DNA from: Cyclaneusma minus
Taxonomy: Eukaryota; Ascomycota; Leotiomycetes; Marthamycetales; Marthamycetaceae
NCBI GenBank assembly: GCA_037179335.1
Contig: JAKZHN010000002.1
Span: 806,001-870,000 of the forward strand
Direction of reading: 5' to 3'
Length of the DNA stretch: 64,000 nt
The notes under the pieces are model-generated. The model was given only the letters and a program-made list of their open reading frames with translations. It did no database searches and was not told where the DNA came from. Shown here piece after piece: positions 1 through 12,301 of this stretch. The first letter of the stretch is position 1; each line of letters opens with the position of its first letter. The position numbers and the translations under genes are program-made.

Positions 1-275
1 TTCTGCTGCTCGGTGGTTGAGTCTTTCTGCGGCTGAAGTTCCTCGGGTATCCCTTGAGACTGGTTCGATTCGAGTTCCAGGTTCTTGGAGGGTTGCGTGG
101 GGGGGATCCCGGGATCCAACACTGGAGCCGATGTGTTTGAGGGCACTAAGGCGTCACGGTATGGGAGCTGTGGGGGCAATTTGGAGCTTTCCCCAGTTTC
201 GGAGAGTCGGCGCCGCTTGCTTGTCATCCAGGCCTGTGCTGATTTCGCTAGACCTCGCAGCGAAGACATTTCTGG

Positions 276-2727
276 TTACTCGGCTTCTTCAGCCGATTCT
301 CTGTCATCCCGACCCCGTTTGACTGTGTTTAAATCCATGGAAGGATCTGTATATTCGCTCAAAGCGGAGGCAACATGGGAAACGTCGCAGCCAGAAAGCT
401 CCTTGAAGTGCTCTTGCACGGGATTCGAGTCCCAAATCTTCTCTTTGTTGAAGTGGCGGATAGCTTTGCCGCCATCAGTCACAATGCTTTGGTGGTAGCA
501 TCGGACGAGAAAATGACCGCTAAGATTCTGACCCTTGGCCATTATTTCGTAGAACAGTCTTTTTCTCCCACAGACTGATCTCCCCCATCTCTTCCCAACA
601 CCTCCTAGTCCTCGTCGCCATTTGCAGCCAAATTCCATTGGCTTTCTTCGGATCTCTGCGGGTTGGCCGTCGGATCTCTTCAATCTTCCTCTAGCATTAC
701 CAGAGGCATGTTCTGCTGTCCAGACTGTCTTGGTTTCGCCCTCGATATCCTCATTCGTGTTGACAAAAGATTCCTGGACAATCCAGTCGTCTCCGACTTT
801 TTGGAAGTCACGGCATCGGAGGTCGACACCGTCGAGGCTTCGCAGCTCATTTGTCAAATTGGCAACACCTTTGGTGGTAAACCAATAGACGACCCTGTAC
901 ATAAGACGGGAGTTCGGGTCGTTGGTGTATTCCAGCTCAGTTGGTATTTCAAAGTTGGCATATCGTCTCGGAAGATTCTGTCTCACTTCCTCCGTCCATG
1001 GTTCCAGGCACATGAATCCCCGATTCGCCCCTGAAATTCGAGTTCTCCAAATGTCTGCCTTCTGAGCCAGCGCAAGCGCAACACCCTTGGCAACTTGGGA
1101 CTCGCTTGGAAACCTGTCAGTACTGCAGCAGAAAGATAGCAAACATGGCACTAAGATATATACCTTTTCTGGGGCCACCAAGATTTTGCTTTGTCCGCAC
1201 CAGCTTCTTTCAGCGCGGTCTCCATTCTCGTCTTTACGTACTTGTTTAGATGGAGACCGCCAGCAAATATGATATGCTAGACAACATTAGACAAGGCGGC
1301 CACTCATCAACAAGGAATCTTACATTGACTGGCCTCCCTGTTGGGCCCTTGCTCACTCGGTTGATGAAGTCTTTGAGTTTCGCAATGTTTTGGTCCACCA
1401 AGTCATCAAAGCATTGCTGCAAGTCTTGGCTTTTGTTTCTCAGTGAACTCGGCCTGTGAAGTGGGAGCAACTAAGCTTACTACGAGAAATGTATTTGTTT
1501 GTTCGAAAATTGCCTAAAGTTGAACGAAAGGCCGGCCGCGAACTTTGTACCTGTGTGTTGATTGACGGAACCAAACACAAGTTTGCATTTCTTTTCGAAT
1601 CTTTCACAGATATGCGTAAGAGCATCAATCATCTCCTCGTCGCTCAGACCAATGGCTTTCAATTTCGGCTCGGCAAGACGGCTCACGTTCGCCGTAATGA
1701 CTAGTGATAACCACGTGAGCAATGGCTGTATCCAAAAGAATAAAGCAATACATACGCTCGGAGCCGGTATCAAGGCCTACACGACGGAGTCAGCTAAGTA
1801 TTCTGAGTCTCTGACGCTGAAGCATGGCCAAGGTCGCTGTGACTTACTCTCAGTTTCCAGCAGCTGATCAAGTTGAAGTGGTGACTTGCAGCGTACCGAC
1901 GAGGCCGCAAAACACGTCGTTCCACCCCCTCCATCTACGAAAATCAAGCTTTCATTTTCGGCAACGACATTTTGAAATTCACCATCATTTGATGACAAGT
2001 AAGCAACAGCTAACGCATCAGACTCAGTGGTGAGAGATAGGATGTTATCTTTGACGCGTCCCTGGAGCGCTGCTGCTCGGATGAGGTTCTGCTCCTCTGG
2101 CCTCCAGTCCCCTGGAACGGCTATACCAACTGTAAGCTGAACCTCGTCAAGTCCCCCAGCGTTTTTGATCTGAGGCCATTCAGCCAGATCCTCGAAGATG
2201 CAATCAAAGAGTTCCTTAAACCAAGCCGCCAGTACATCTTCTCGACGGAGATTCATGCTCTTCATTTGATGCTCGAGCTTGACACGATAGTGTGCTCCGG
2301 CGGCTGTGGCGGATTGGTGGCAGGTAAGCTTGACGCATCGCAGAGCTTCTTCTTCTTCAAAGCTTTCTTCAGGATGGTCGAAAACATCTGTGTCGCCCCA
2401 TCTGAGAACGCGGACATCACCGAGTTTTGGCCAGCGCTGGACTGTTGTGACAGCCGCGCCAAAATGACCTGGATAGTTCTTGAAGGCGTCGGATTTAGCC
2501 ACGCCTTCGTCACCGTCTTCGTATCTGATATTCACCCAAGTGCTCGACTCGACAGACCCGTAGTCTATTCCGAGGTGCACCAATGGTCTCAGAGGTCCCG
2601 ATTTTCTTGATGCTTTCCGGGACTTTGAGATGAGGACTGGGGGGTGAGGTGAGAGCGGGGAGAGCGGGGAGGACGGGGAGAGCGAGGTGAGCAAGGAGGC
2701 CCCTGAAGATGATTCGCGGAGAGACAT
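276..2727 (-). CDS. Hsp70-like actin-fold ATPase, module A
   Basis: Best join is 2727-1848, 1776-1756, 1700-1484, 1438-1324, 1276-1164 and 1113-276, giving 727 aa. The first exon carries the Hsp70/actin phosphate-1 loop (GIDYGSVES) and the phosphate-2 loop (FVDGGGGTTCFA); the fifth carries the adenosine motif (IIFAGGLHLNKYV). This is a complete Hsp70-type nucleotide-binding fold. No canonical substrate-binding domain follows. Instead there is a region with the signature WFTTKGVANLTNEL and a later HASGNARGRLK, shared with the copies at 28300 and 34107. Exon 2 is a 21-nt microexon encoding SLDTGSE. The third intron (1483-1439, 45 nt) is the least certain join. Downstream of the stop a basic stretch (TSKRRRLSE, 227-200) resembles the C-terminus of copy B, so a further 3' exon near the window edge is possible. 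The gene is divergent to the PHD-like gene at 3453. ATPase activity is inferred from motifs; the role is unknown. Confidence 0.85.
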
Positions 2728-3452
2728 CTTGACAATGTCGGGGCACTCAAGCAGTCTTGGTAATTTTTGGTTGGATCTTTACGAAAGGTAGCATGTGGGT
2801 TGGCCCATTGTTCTTGACTGTTGAGATGGGAATCCGAATGAGCGCGGCAGAATGGCTAGACAGGATGCCTGGTAAGTAATAGAGGTTGAAGTGCAGCGGG
2901 TTCTGAGGTTGACTGGCGCAAAGCGCAATGGAGGAAGCACAGGGTTCGGAAGAGCTCGACCCCTCCACCCACATTTGACTTTGGATGGGAAAGCTTTCAA
3001 GAGAATTGGCAGTGAGTCATCGCTTTATCCGGACATCTGTTTACTTACACACGCGACGCGTTTCTATCTCAAGGCGGAGTATGCGGAAACTTTATGCTAT
3101 GGTCATACATGGGGATCCTGGGTTGTCTAAAGCCAATCATGAGAAACTATTGATAAAAGAAAAGCACCAGCTATCAATTGGGAATAATATAGCGTAGGAT
3201 GGTCAACCCTGAGGATGTTGGCACAGGACGAAATCCCAAGCCCCTCCCGCCTTTGCTTCAATTCTCGTGAGACCGGTCCAACGGAAGCCATACATCCAAG
3301 CAAGCACGATGCTGCCACCGCCAGCGACGAAACCAACAGTAGAATAATTGCCGACAGATCTCATAGGAATAATCCATAGTCGTAATTCGTTTCGGAGACC
3401 GGATCCCCAGGTCGTGGCAACCACAACAGCTGATAATCGACTCGACGCAGCG
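2728..3452. promoter_or_regulatory. shared intergenic region between Hsp70-like A and PHD-like A
   Basis: These 725 bp separate two head-to-head start codons and must hold both promoters. I see no gene here. The arrangement is repeated at 27441-28299 and 33595-34106. Confidence 0.5.
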
Positions 3453-5249
3453 ATGGATGTGTCTGTCAGCGTGCTGACCGCCGCGAAGAAAGACGAAGTT
3501 GAAGACTCAGAGATTTCTTCTCCAGTTGAATCAAGTGAGAGTTCCTCGGCTGATCACCAAAATCCGACATATGGCGAAGGCAGTGTCCAGCAGAGCTCTG
3601 TCGAGGTATGATACCCAAGTAACTTTTACAAGTTCCAGACTAAATCCAAGTCCAGGTGGTCAGAACGTCCAATGCGCAATTACTATCAGTGGCATCAATC
3701 TCTCAGGCTTGTTTGGTGTGTAAGCGTGTTCGTAAGGATGGCGAGTTTCTCAAATGCAGTTCATGCGGCGAGAATTGGTGTCACGATTGTCTTGGAGGAG
3801 CGACCAAGGAAGACAGATTCAATTTCTATGTTCTTGCCGGACATAGACTCGCAAAATGGAAGTGCTGGATTTGCATACCTACAAAGTCAGGGCCCAAACG
3901 TCTTCGAGAACTTGGTGCTCGGATCAGACAGGATCAACTGGGTTCAGCATCAACCGATCCGCCCCCAAAGCGAGTCAAGAGAGGTAGCCGTTTCTGAACA
4001 CATTCGCGATCACCCCAGCCCAAGACTGCCACAAAGCTGTCATCACCTGTGAATTATCCGGTACCACCATCTCAGCAATCAACCCAGCAAGCACCCGAGC
4101 CACAACCAGAGTCTTCAGTTGAGTCTTCAGCCAAGCCGTCAGCAGTTGATAATGGTAGAGCACCGGTGGCTACCCAAAGGTGCGAGGCAGAACCAAAGTA
4201 GGTGTTAATCTTTCCAGATTGTCCCTGGTTGTGCTTGAGTAATCGCTAACCCTGAAACAGGAGACCGAAAATTCCCACAGTATCCCCAGTGCCCGAGACA
4301 TCCAAGCCATTCAAAGACTACAATGGCCCCGAGATCGAACAACTCGGAAGAGCAGAGACTCGGGACATGATCAGTCACATTCAAACAAAAATTTGCAACC
4401 TGCTCGACGATCTTGGAGTCACGTTGAAGGTGCCATCGACTTCTTCAACGTTGAAAGACGCATGTTTCGCTGGTATCTTCTGCGAAGCCGAGTTTCCCTG
4501 TCGGGAGTTGGAATTCTTCTCTATTCTGAGGAGATACCTCGGAGTCTCTGAAAATGACACTCTTGTCGATGAGCTGAGTGGGAAGTTCCAAGGACTTGAG
4601 CGAACCACGTTCATTGAGGGTCTGATCGGGTTTTTCATTCAGGACCAGCTGTTGAAACTCATTCGGAATGAAAAGATGCCAGCCTGGATGGAGCATGATA
4701 TCCGAAGCGGTGGGTATTCAATCTCTCTCCATCAATTATGTTGAGACAGTGAAAATTTAGCTAACTTAGTCGAAGAGTATACACAATATTGCAACAGAGA
4801 AGCGCATCCACAGTTGGCGATGTCGTGCACTCTATGAGCGTGACCCAGGGGTGGTCAACAACCTCAGGTATACATCCAACGAACTGGCGCTCAAACTCAT
4901 CAACATTTTCGATCCACTTGTCGAAGAATGGGGTAATCTCAAGCATGCTAAGTCTGTATTCGCCCAGCTCATGGATGAATCCGTGAGACTGATGGTAAGA
5001 CTCCATGCCCTTCCTGGGTCAGTGGAAGTGATTTGGCCGTCACCAGGAGATGACCTGAATCTGAGGTATCACCGTCCAGATACTGGCATCCCCCAAAAGT
5101 TGAGGGATAGTCAGCGACTGGGAGAGCGCAAGGACAAGATACTGCTGACCACGATGATGGGTATCATTCATCAGGAGCCGAAAGCTGGTGGTGACACTGC
5201 GGATCAAGTTTACGCTCCAGCTATCGTTTGTCTAGATTATTCCGCATGA
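3453..5249 (+). CDS. PHD-like zinc-finger protein, module A
   Basis: Best join is 3453-3605, 3656-3973, 4019-4197, 4261-4709 and 4798-5249, about 516 aa. After an acidic Ser-rich N-terminus comes a PHD/RING-like cluster: CLVCKR, then KCSSCGENWCHDC, then WKCWICI. The usual His of the C4HC3 pattern appears to be Cys here. A basic stretch (PPPKRVKRG) and a Pro/Gln/Ser linker follow. The C-terminal half has two blocks shared with the PHD-like genes at 27440 and 33594: a helical block ending TTFIEGLIGFFIQD, and a block with HSWRCRAL, NIFDPLV and RLHALPGSVEVIWPSPGDD. The joins at 3974-4018 (GTCAAG donor) and 4710-4797 were chosen to keep these blocks in frame. A chromatin-reader role is suggested by the finger only. 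The gene is divergent to the Hsp70-like gene at 2727. Confidence 0.8.
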
Positions 5250-6860
5250 TGTATGATAGTATCTTGCCCAATAGTACAGTTTTGGCACTAGTTATATCTT
5301 GAAATCAAGTCTTGAAGTTCTCTTCGAAATCTTAACGATCACGAAATAGTACCTAAATTGACGCTCACCAGGGAGAGCCAGACCGCTGACATCCCGCGAC
5401 ACCTCCCCCCAATGCACTCAGTTCACCAGCGGATCGGTCCGCTCCAGCATCGACACAGGGGGTAGAGGGATCACTCTCCAATATCATGAGGAGATATTGA
5501 GCTTAAATGACGATCACCCACTCGCCCCTGAACTTTGTCTCGAGAAATCATGTGTGTTCCAGATCCGTGTAATCTACACGAAGAATAGATACTCGTGATT
5601 GAGGATCATTGACACACCCTGATGTCTTCGGATGGATTCTGATGAAAGATAGTGAATTCGACTTCCAACCTGCGACCCACCTTTCGAGGGACCCGTGGTC
5701 TGACGGTGCCGGTCTCAGACCCCCTAGCCAAGTCAGGGTGCTACGAGCTATTCACTCACCCGACTGGCCTCGTCTCTTCTACTGGACCGACGTCGCTAGT
5801 TGGATCTTTCTTGCTTCATAGTAATGCACACCCATTCACAGTGCCCTCAAACTGACCCTGCCAGTGTCCCGGACACCTAGCGGGTGACATGTGAGCTGCG
5901 CTTCCCAAGCATATTTTGCCCATCTCTGCATTCCCTCCCTGCAACTGCCAGGACTGTCCATCTGACATCTCGAGATGCGCTCGATCCCCGTACAACACCA
6001 TGGATGCACTCGCCATCTCGTACCCAAAGTCCTCTTCGTCCGGCAGAACGCACTAAAACATACTCTGATCTTGCATCTCACTCTTTCGATTTCTGGTTAG
6101 TTCAAATATGTCGGCCGCAAGGCTGCCGATCCCCCTGCATTCCCCAGTTATTTTCGGCCTTTGAAGGCTTTCGATGCATCTCGTCAGAAATGGTGCCATT
6201 CGCCGCTGCCGCAACGATGCTACATTTATACACGGACCCCAGTTCAGACCTGCATATTCAGGGCTGAGTCCATATAGCGAATTCTTCTTAGGGGGACACC
6301 TGCGGCACGTCAAACTAAAAGTTGCAGTAGCGTGAGTGAATATCGATCCCGTCTTGGCGGCTGCCCAATGGTGCAGGGGCGCCCAAAGCAGCCCATACAA
6401 ACAACCAAACCCAAACACAAGATCCCGAAACTCCCAGACTTATTCTGCCATGCCAAAATAGGAAAAACTTAAAGCAATGACTCAAGTCAATAGAAAACTT
6501 ACCGCCAAACAAGCCAAGAAAATCAGAGCAACGCTTGTTCAGTCCGAGATATAGGCCTTGCAGGAGATAGAAGTTGCAATCTCGGATGGGTGGTTTGCGC
6601 TGGCACCTTTAGAGTACCGTGGATTTGCGTTAGCTTCTTGACTGCAGGACGAAGATATCGAGAGCGAACCACGAGGCTTGGATAACCTCAAGATGACGAA
6701 CCAGCTCTCCCTTCCAGCTAAACTCTCGTTTGCAGCCAGCTCTTGTCGAAGGTACCATAAGTGAAGGGTCGCGTTTGAAAGTCTTGGACGACATCAACAT
6801 GATGGACCAAGTCTCCCTTCCAGCCAAAAATGCTTTCCAGCAGATGACCAGGCCCAGAGA
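5250..6860. other. intergenic, no gene seen
   Basis: Only short unsupported reading frames occur on both strands. I see no RNA gene, repeat or conserved coding segment. Confidence 0.5.
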
Positions 6861-6992
6861 AGGACCAGATATAAAGATGGCAAGAGGCCCCAGGCTGACA
6901 CCTTCATCAACAACCTTGCCCAAAGAGCAATCTCCATCCTACCTTTCAACAACGCAAAGCACCCAGTACCCCTCAACTTCTCCAATTACACA

Positions 6993-7408
6993 ATGGCGGT
7001 CCACTCCACCCTTCACACACTCACTCACCAACAACGAGCCGTCGAGCGGGCAGTCATTTCTGCCTTCATCGACGACATCCTCTCCCAACCCCCCACCCAC
7101 CATCCCACTGGTCTAGCAGTCCGCCGGATGGTAATCCCAACACCCGTCACAACTTATACGGCCACCATTCACCACTATCCGCCCGCCGCAGGGACCTACC
7201 CTCTGGGATCCATGGAGGCCTACACTTGTGGGCCACTCTGGGTCTTATAACCTTCGAAAGCGAGGACGGTGCCGAACCGTGGACAACAATGGTTGTTGGC
7301 CACCTTGGAAGGCGTCTTGAAGAAGGCACCCATGTCCCGGTATGTGTCCTAAAGAACTCTTGGTCTGGTGAAGTTCGACTGATGATGATTCCAGCTCGGA
7401 GTCTCTAG
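6993..7408 (+). CDS. possible small gene, product unknown
   Basis: An ATG at 6993, in a pyrimidine-rich and A-rich start context (CAATTACACAATGG), opens a frame reading MAVHSTLHTLTHQQRAVERA. A TATA-like element (GATATAAAGATGG) lies about 120 bp upstream. A second plausible segment in another frame (7193-7330) reads HLWATLGLITFESEDG and VVGHLGRRLEEGTHVP. It is followed by a good intron (GTATGT at about 7340, AG at about 7392) and a short tail ending LGVSSKL. I could not find a splice that joins the first segment to the second in frame; a candidate intron at 7131-7191 gives the wrong phase. No family is recognised, so this is either a small multi-exon gene with an unresolved junction or not a gene. 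Confidence 0.25.
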
Positions 7409-7931
7409 CAAGCTCTAAGTAAGCCTTGTATCAAGATCGAGGTGGATGCTCTTTGCTAATGATCATACCGGCAGTGAGACCTCGAAAACCCAGAAGATAG
7501 CAGAGCAGAACGTGGAGAGTACTGCATGCATGCTGTTGGCCGTGGGGCACTTGCGCTTGAATGTTTCGAGAGAAGATGATTTGTAAGGGGACATGTACGA
7601 GGTGGATTCTGGAGAACTCATATCTGTCCTTACCTATCATTGGCTTCCAATTGGCCTTGCAAAATCGAACCATCTCGCAGACTCCCATTTGCAACACACT
7701 TGAATGCAAGATGTATTGCGCGTGTGCATGCCTTCACTTGTATAAGTACACCATCGCCCTGAAAGATGCTTTTTGACCTCGCTGTCTTATGCTGTTTTTG
7801 TAGACCAAGCAGTGCCCCAAAACTAGTGATCAATGCGGCTTGTGGTGCGACGGCGCCTTTATCTCAGCCAAGACATGCTTCTGGTCGTCACAACTGACAT
7901 ACCCCTATTCAACCAAGCCAAATCAAACCCC
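7409..7931. other. intergenic, no gene seen
   Basis: This lies between the doubtful small gene and the 3' end of the ornithine aminotransferase. No supported feature is visible. Confidence 0.5.
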
Positions 7932-9479
7932 CTATTCATCCAGTACGATCTTAGTGCCCTTCTCTCCCTCCGGGATGATTTCATCTTCCTTCTCACCCTT
8001 CAAAGTAGGCAGCTCAATAACAGCCTCCTTGATGATGCTCAAAGCAGTACGAATCTGCTCTTCGGAGATAACAAGTGGCGGTGCGAGGCGAATAATCGTC
8101 GCATGCGTAGGTTTGGCCTGTTCGAACGTGTTAGTGATATCTTGCTCTCTCATCTCTTTCGCATCTTGGGGCAGCGTCGCCATCCCAATATGCACGCATC
8201 TCCCTACCAGCAAGCCCTTGCTTTTCAGCAGCATACACAGATCCCAAGCACTCTTTCCGCGCGTCTTCGTCTCGTCAATCACAATGGCGTTCAGTAGACC
8301 CATGCCCCTGATCAGCGTGATCATGGAGTGCTCCTTCTGGATCTCTCTCAAGCCTTCTCGGAATATGTTGCCGAGTTTCTCGGCGCGTTCTACTAGGTTC
8401 TCTTCCTCCATGATCTCCAGAGCGCGGATGCTGACCGCGCAGCCGAGAGGATTACCGCCATAGGTTGAGCCGTGGGTGCCGGGCTCGATGGTTAGCATTA
8501 CTTCCTTTGAGCCTAGGACACAGGACACGGGATACATTCCGCCGGAAATGGCTTTGCCGAGGGTGACAAGGTCTGGCTTGATACCGGCCCATTCCGAACA
8601 CAGCATGCGTCCTGTCCGGCCGATACCCGTCTGGATCTCGTCGCAGATGAAAAGCACGTTGTGCTTTTTGCATAGAGCAGACACCGAAGACAGATATCCA
8701 GCGGAAGGAACAACGACACCAGCTTCTCCCTGGATTGGCTCCAGGATGATGGCTGCGGTCACCTTTCCATGCTTCTCCAAGGCCTCCTCAATGTCCTGCA
8801 CGTTGTCATACCTGATCAGCTTCCCCGATTCAGGACATCTGGGTCCAATATTTGGAACGTAAGGACCGTAGTTTTCCCTCGACTCTGGGTCGGTGCTCAT
8901 GGAGATGGCCGTCATGGTGCGTCCGTGGAAGTTCTCTGCTGCGGAGAAAATCAAGGCCTTGCCCTCTGGCACCTTCTTGTTCTTGTATGCCCACTTCCGC
9001 GCGATCTTAATAGCGGTCTCTACAGCCTCGGCGCCAGTGTTCATGGGCAAAACCATATCGTAGCCAAAAACCTGCTGCACCTTCTCGGCCCATTTTGGGA
9101 AGACATCGTTGTGGAAGGCGCGGGAGGAGAGGGTCAAGCGCGAGGCCTGGTCACAGAGCGCTTGGACGAGGGCTGGGTGACAGTGTCCCTGGTTTACGGC
9201 GCTGTATGCCGACAGACAATCGATGTAGTGCCGGCCTTCCGGATCCCAGACGGAGCAGGCTTGGGCGCGTGCGAAGACAATGGGGAGAGGATGGTAGTTG
9301 TGCGCGGCGTACTCGTGCTCGGCGTGGATGGCAGCAGAGGAAGAGGAGGCATGGTAGCGCGAAGTGTCAACTGGAGGATGGACGGGCAGTTGGGAGGTTG
9401 CGCTAGGTTGGAAGGACGGAGCGGTGGGCTTTAGGGTGCTAGGGATGGTGGCATCGTTGCTGTCTGCGTGGGGAGCCAT
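7932..9479 (-). CDS. CAR2: ornithine aminotransferase
   Basis: PLP-dependent class III aminotransferase converting ornithine and 2-oxoglutarate to glutamate-5-semialdehyde and glutamate in arginine catabolism. CDS is 9479-8208 and 8117-7932, 485 aa, the usual fungal length. Visible motifs include YSAVNQGHCHP, PMNTGAEAVETAIKIARKW, the NFHGRT loop, ILEPIQGEAGV, FICDEIQTGIGRTG and the PLP-lysine region LVTLGKAISGGMYPVS. The start at 9479 (MAPHADS) is preferred to an in-frame upstream ATG because the upstream residues look like leader sequence; no mitochondrial presequence is obvious, fitting a cytosolic enzyme. The intron 8207-8118 is 90 nt, contains no in-frame stop and has a CTAAC branch site. 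Removing it restores the family sequence KGLLAKPTHATIIRLAPPL. The gene is divergent from GPI10. Confidence 0.96.
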   Translation of the reverse strand: MAPHADSNDATIPSTLKPTAPSFQPSATSQLPVHPPVDTSRYHASSSSAAIHAEHEYAAHNYHPLPIVFARAQACSVWDPEGRHYIDCLSAYSAVNQGHCHPALVQALCDQASRLTLSSRAFHNDVFPKWAEKVQQVFGYDMVLPMNTGAEAVETAIKIARKWAYKNKKVPEGKALIFSAAENFHGRTMTAISMSTDPESRENYGPYVPNIGPRCPESGKLIRYDNVQDIEEALEKHGKVTAAIILEPIQGEAGVVVPSAGYLSSVSALCKKHNVLFICDEIQTGIGRTGRMLCSEWAGIKPDLVTLGKAISGGMYPVSCVLGSKEVMLTIEPGTHGSTYGGNPLGCAVSIRALEIMEEENLVERAEKLGNIFREGLREIQKEHSMITLIRGMGLLNAIVIDETKTRGKSAWDLCMLLKSKGLLVGRCVHIGMATLPQDAKEMREQDITNTFEQAKPTHATIIRLAPPLVISEEQIRTALSIIKEAVIELPTLKGEKEDEIIPEGEKGTKIVLDE

Positions 9480-10234
9480 TGTTGCTGGAAGTCTTCCCGC
9501 TGGGCTCTGGGTATCTTCAGTGGGAGGGAATAGGAAAAGAGGTCGTAATTCGTAAAGACAGTCGTCACAGCAAGTTTTCAATGAAGGCGCAAAGAGAGGC
9601 CAGCGAAGTCAACGAGTCGTCCCAAGGTTGGCTTTTCGCGGGGAAGACGGGCTATTCATAGGACGGCGCTGGATAAAGAGTCTAAGCTCCTTTGAGCAGG
9701 TCGAGGCGAATGGAAGGTTCTGTTAGGTAATTCTCTCCGCTGAGCGGTCTCGTGAGATAGATTCCGTTCAATCCTGCCTTTAGGGGTCTCTTGTCGAATT
9801 GCTTCGTCTAGAACTGCGCATAGGGGTCGACGTGTTGCGACAGCGGGCCGCGAATGATGTCGTGCAGGCGGCGTTATCGGCGGGTCCCTGCACAATCAGA
9901 GTCGGCTGTCTGCTGATTGGACGCTGGGCACGAGGCTGCGAGGCTGCAACGGCGAACTCGTTTAGCATCGGCTCGGAATTGACAGTCCGTGCGCCCCGAG
10001 TCGGCCAGCACGTGTTTGAATGGTGTTGTGTGGTGGAGCCGCCAGAAGGTTCGGAGCTGGCGAACGTCCACGACGCTCCTGAAAACTCGACGCGAAAATA
10101 AGGAGAGCTCTGTATTCCAGAGCTGAAATGCATCGGCTTTCATAAGTTTCTTGTTCCAAAAGACGCCTTTTCTGTGTTGCTGATCGACGATTGCGAAGCC
10201 GTTGAAGCCGGCGTACCAATTGCTGCACTTCGCC
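9480..10234. promoter_or_regulatory. shared promoter region of ornithine aminotransferase and GPI10
   Basis: 755 bp between two head-to-head start codons. No separate gene or repeat is supported; both promoters must lie here. Confidence 0.5.
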
Positions 10235-12301
10235 ATGAGTGCATCTCAAGCCACGCCCAGTCCCCGAGAGAGGACCGAAGCTTCATCTGCACCGCGCCCC
10301 GCCACTTCACTGCCCAAGAGTGACAATGATTTGAATGTGCTGGTCAACGACTACATGTCCAGGGACACCCTGACCTTCCTCGTCGTTTTCCGTGTCATCA
10401 ATGCCGTCTGCGTGAACACCTTCTTCCAGCCCGACGAGTACTTTCAGTCCAGAGAGCCAGCATGGGATTTGGTCTTTGGCCAGCAGAGCGGTGCTTGGCT
10501 GACCTGGGTACGTCATGCTTGGAACTTGAATCGCTTGTTATCCGTGTATAAGCTAATGCACGTGACTAGGAATGGCAGCATCAGCTGCGCTCGTCCTTGC
10601 ATCCTCTCCTCTTCTCCGTCGTGTATTTCGTGGCCGACCAGTTTCTTAGTCTCATTCACATTGCACCTCATTTGCGGGCCAGTTTCATGACCATCGCTCC
10701 AGCCATCTTCCAAGCTTTTATTTCTGCTGTCGGAGATTATTATACTTGGAAACTAGCCGAGAAACTGTATGGCAGGGGTAGCAATACTGCCTGGACAGCT
10801 GTACGTACCGATTCTTCTACTATTCGCTCGTGTTCGATAGAGGACAACTTGACAGTTGACTAACACGCCTTAGCTTGTCTTGAGCGTCGCCAACCCCTGG
10901 AACTGGTTTTGCTCCACTAGGACCTTCTCAAATTCCCTGGAAACCACGCTCACCATCGCCGCGCTTCACTACTGGCCCTGGCAGCTCTATGGGGAACCCG
11001 TCTCATCGAAAATTCCATTGAAAGGCAGGTCCGCCCCGGTAGCCTCTCTCAAGTCGTTTGAGCAAGGGGTCTTTCAAACCACTCAGGAGGTAAACCAACT
11101 GAGGGCTTGCTTCCTTCTATCTGGTCTGGCTTGCATTTTGCGCCCAACAAACCTGTTGGTATGGTTTTCACTTGTCACCGTGGCCTTAACTCGCCTGGGA
11201 CTGATTGGAGAATCTCGGGCTAAATCGAGAGACTATGTCATCTTGTTTCGAGAAGCTATATTCTGTGGCTTGCTGGTCATTGGCATTTCCGCTGTTTCCG
11301 ACTACTTCTATTTTGGGTTCTGGACTTTCCCCCCTTATCAGTGGCTCAACTTCAACATCAACCAGTCCCTCGCTGTCTTTTATGGACAGAATGACTGGCA
11401 TTACTACCTTTCTCAGGGAATTCCCCTGCTTCTCACCACATACCTACCATTTGGTCTGATCGCTCTGTGGTCTTCAGCTTCTACCCCTGATGAGACCCTA
11501 CCAGCGCTTACGTCGAACGTTCGCTACCAACTCACATTCTCCATTCTCGTCATGATCTCCACACTCAGCCTCATCTCTCACAAGGAGGTCCGCTTCATAT
11601 ACCCACTTCTCCCGTCTCTCCACGTCCTCATGGCACCTCACGTGCTCGCCTATCTCACATCCAGCACTCTTGCCAGCACCATTAGGAACCGCTCCGCCCT
11701 CGCTGTTGTCGAAATCAAAGGGACGAAACGACGCATAATGTATGTTGTCATCGTTCTCAACATTCTGATCGCGCTATACACCACCCAAGTCCACCAACGG
11801 GGCGTCATCAACGTGATGTCTTTCCTCCGCAAGGACTTCCAAAGGCTACACATCGAGAACCCCGCCCTCCCCGACGCCCATCTCTCTCAAGCAGACGAAA
11901 CGTTCGCCGCTTTTCTGATGCCTTGTCACTCCACCCCCTGGCGCTCCCACCTGGTCTTCCCAGGCCTGAAAGCTTGGGCACTTACCTGCGAGCCTCCGCT
12001 CGATATTCCCGCCGGAACGGAAGCCAGGAAGAATTACCGCGATGAAGCAGATCGCTTTTACGACGACCAGGTGGGGTTCCTGCGGCGGGAAGTCAACACG
12101 AAGGAGCGGCCGTGGCCGCGGTATGTGGTTGGCTTTGAGGGAATCGAGAGTGCACTCAAAGAGTACTATGAGAACGAGATGAAGGGGTTTAAGGTCAGAG
12201 AAAAGTGGAGGGGAGGAAATAGCCAGTGGCATGATGACTGGAGGCGAGTTGGTGATGTGGTTGTCTGGGAGTTTGTGGACCCGAGTTCTGCGGAGAGCTG
12301 A
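10235..12301 (+). CDS. GPI10: GPI mannosyltransferase 3 (Gpi10/PIG-B)
   Basis: ER-membrane glycosyltransferase of family GT22 that adds the third mannose to the GPI-anchor precursor. Joined exons 10235-10507, 10570-10800 and 10874-12301 give 643 aa. The first luminal loop carries the family signature NTFFQPDEYFQSREPAW, with the DE of the GT22 active site. Further matches are SVANPWNWFCSTRTFSNSLE and the HKEVRFIYPLLP motif typical of GT22 enzymes. Several hydrophobic membrane segments occur, for example LTFLVVFRVINAV and IFCGLLVIGISAVSDYFYFG. Both introns have standard borders (GTACGT with TAG or AG acceptors). The gene looks intact and is divergent from the ornithine aminotransferase gene with a 755-bp gap. 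Confidence 0.95.

Noticed and set aside
7840..8463. Plus-strand frame of about 200 codons
   Set aside because: It lies opposite the conserved ornithine aminotransferase exon and has no family resemblance.
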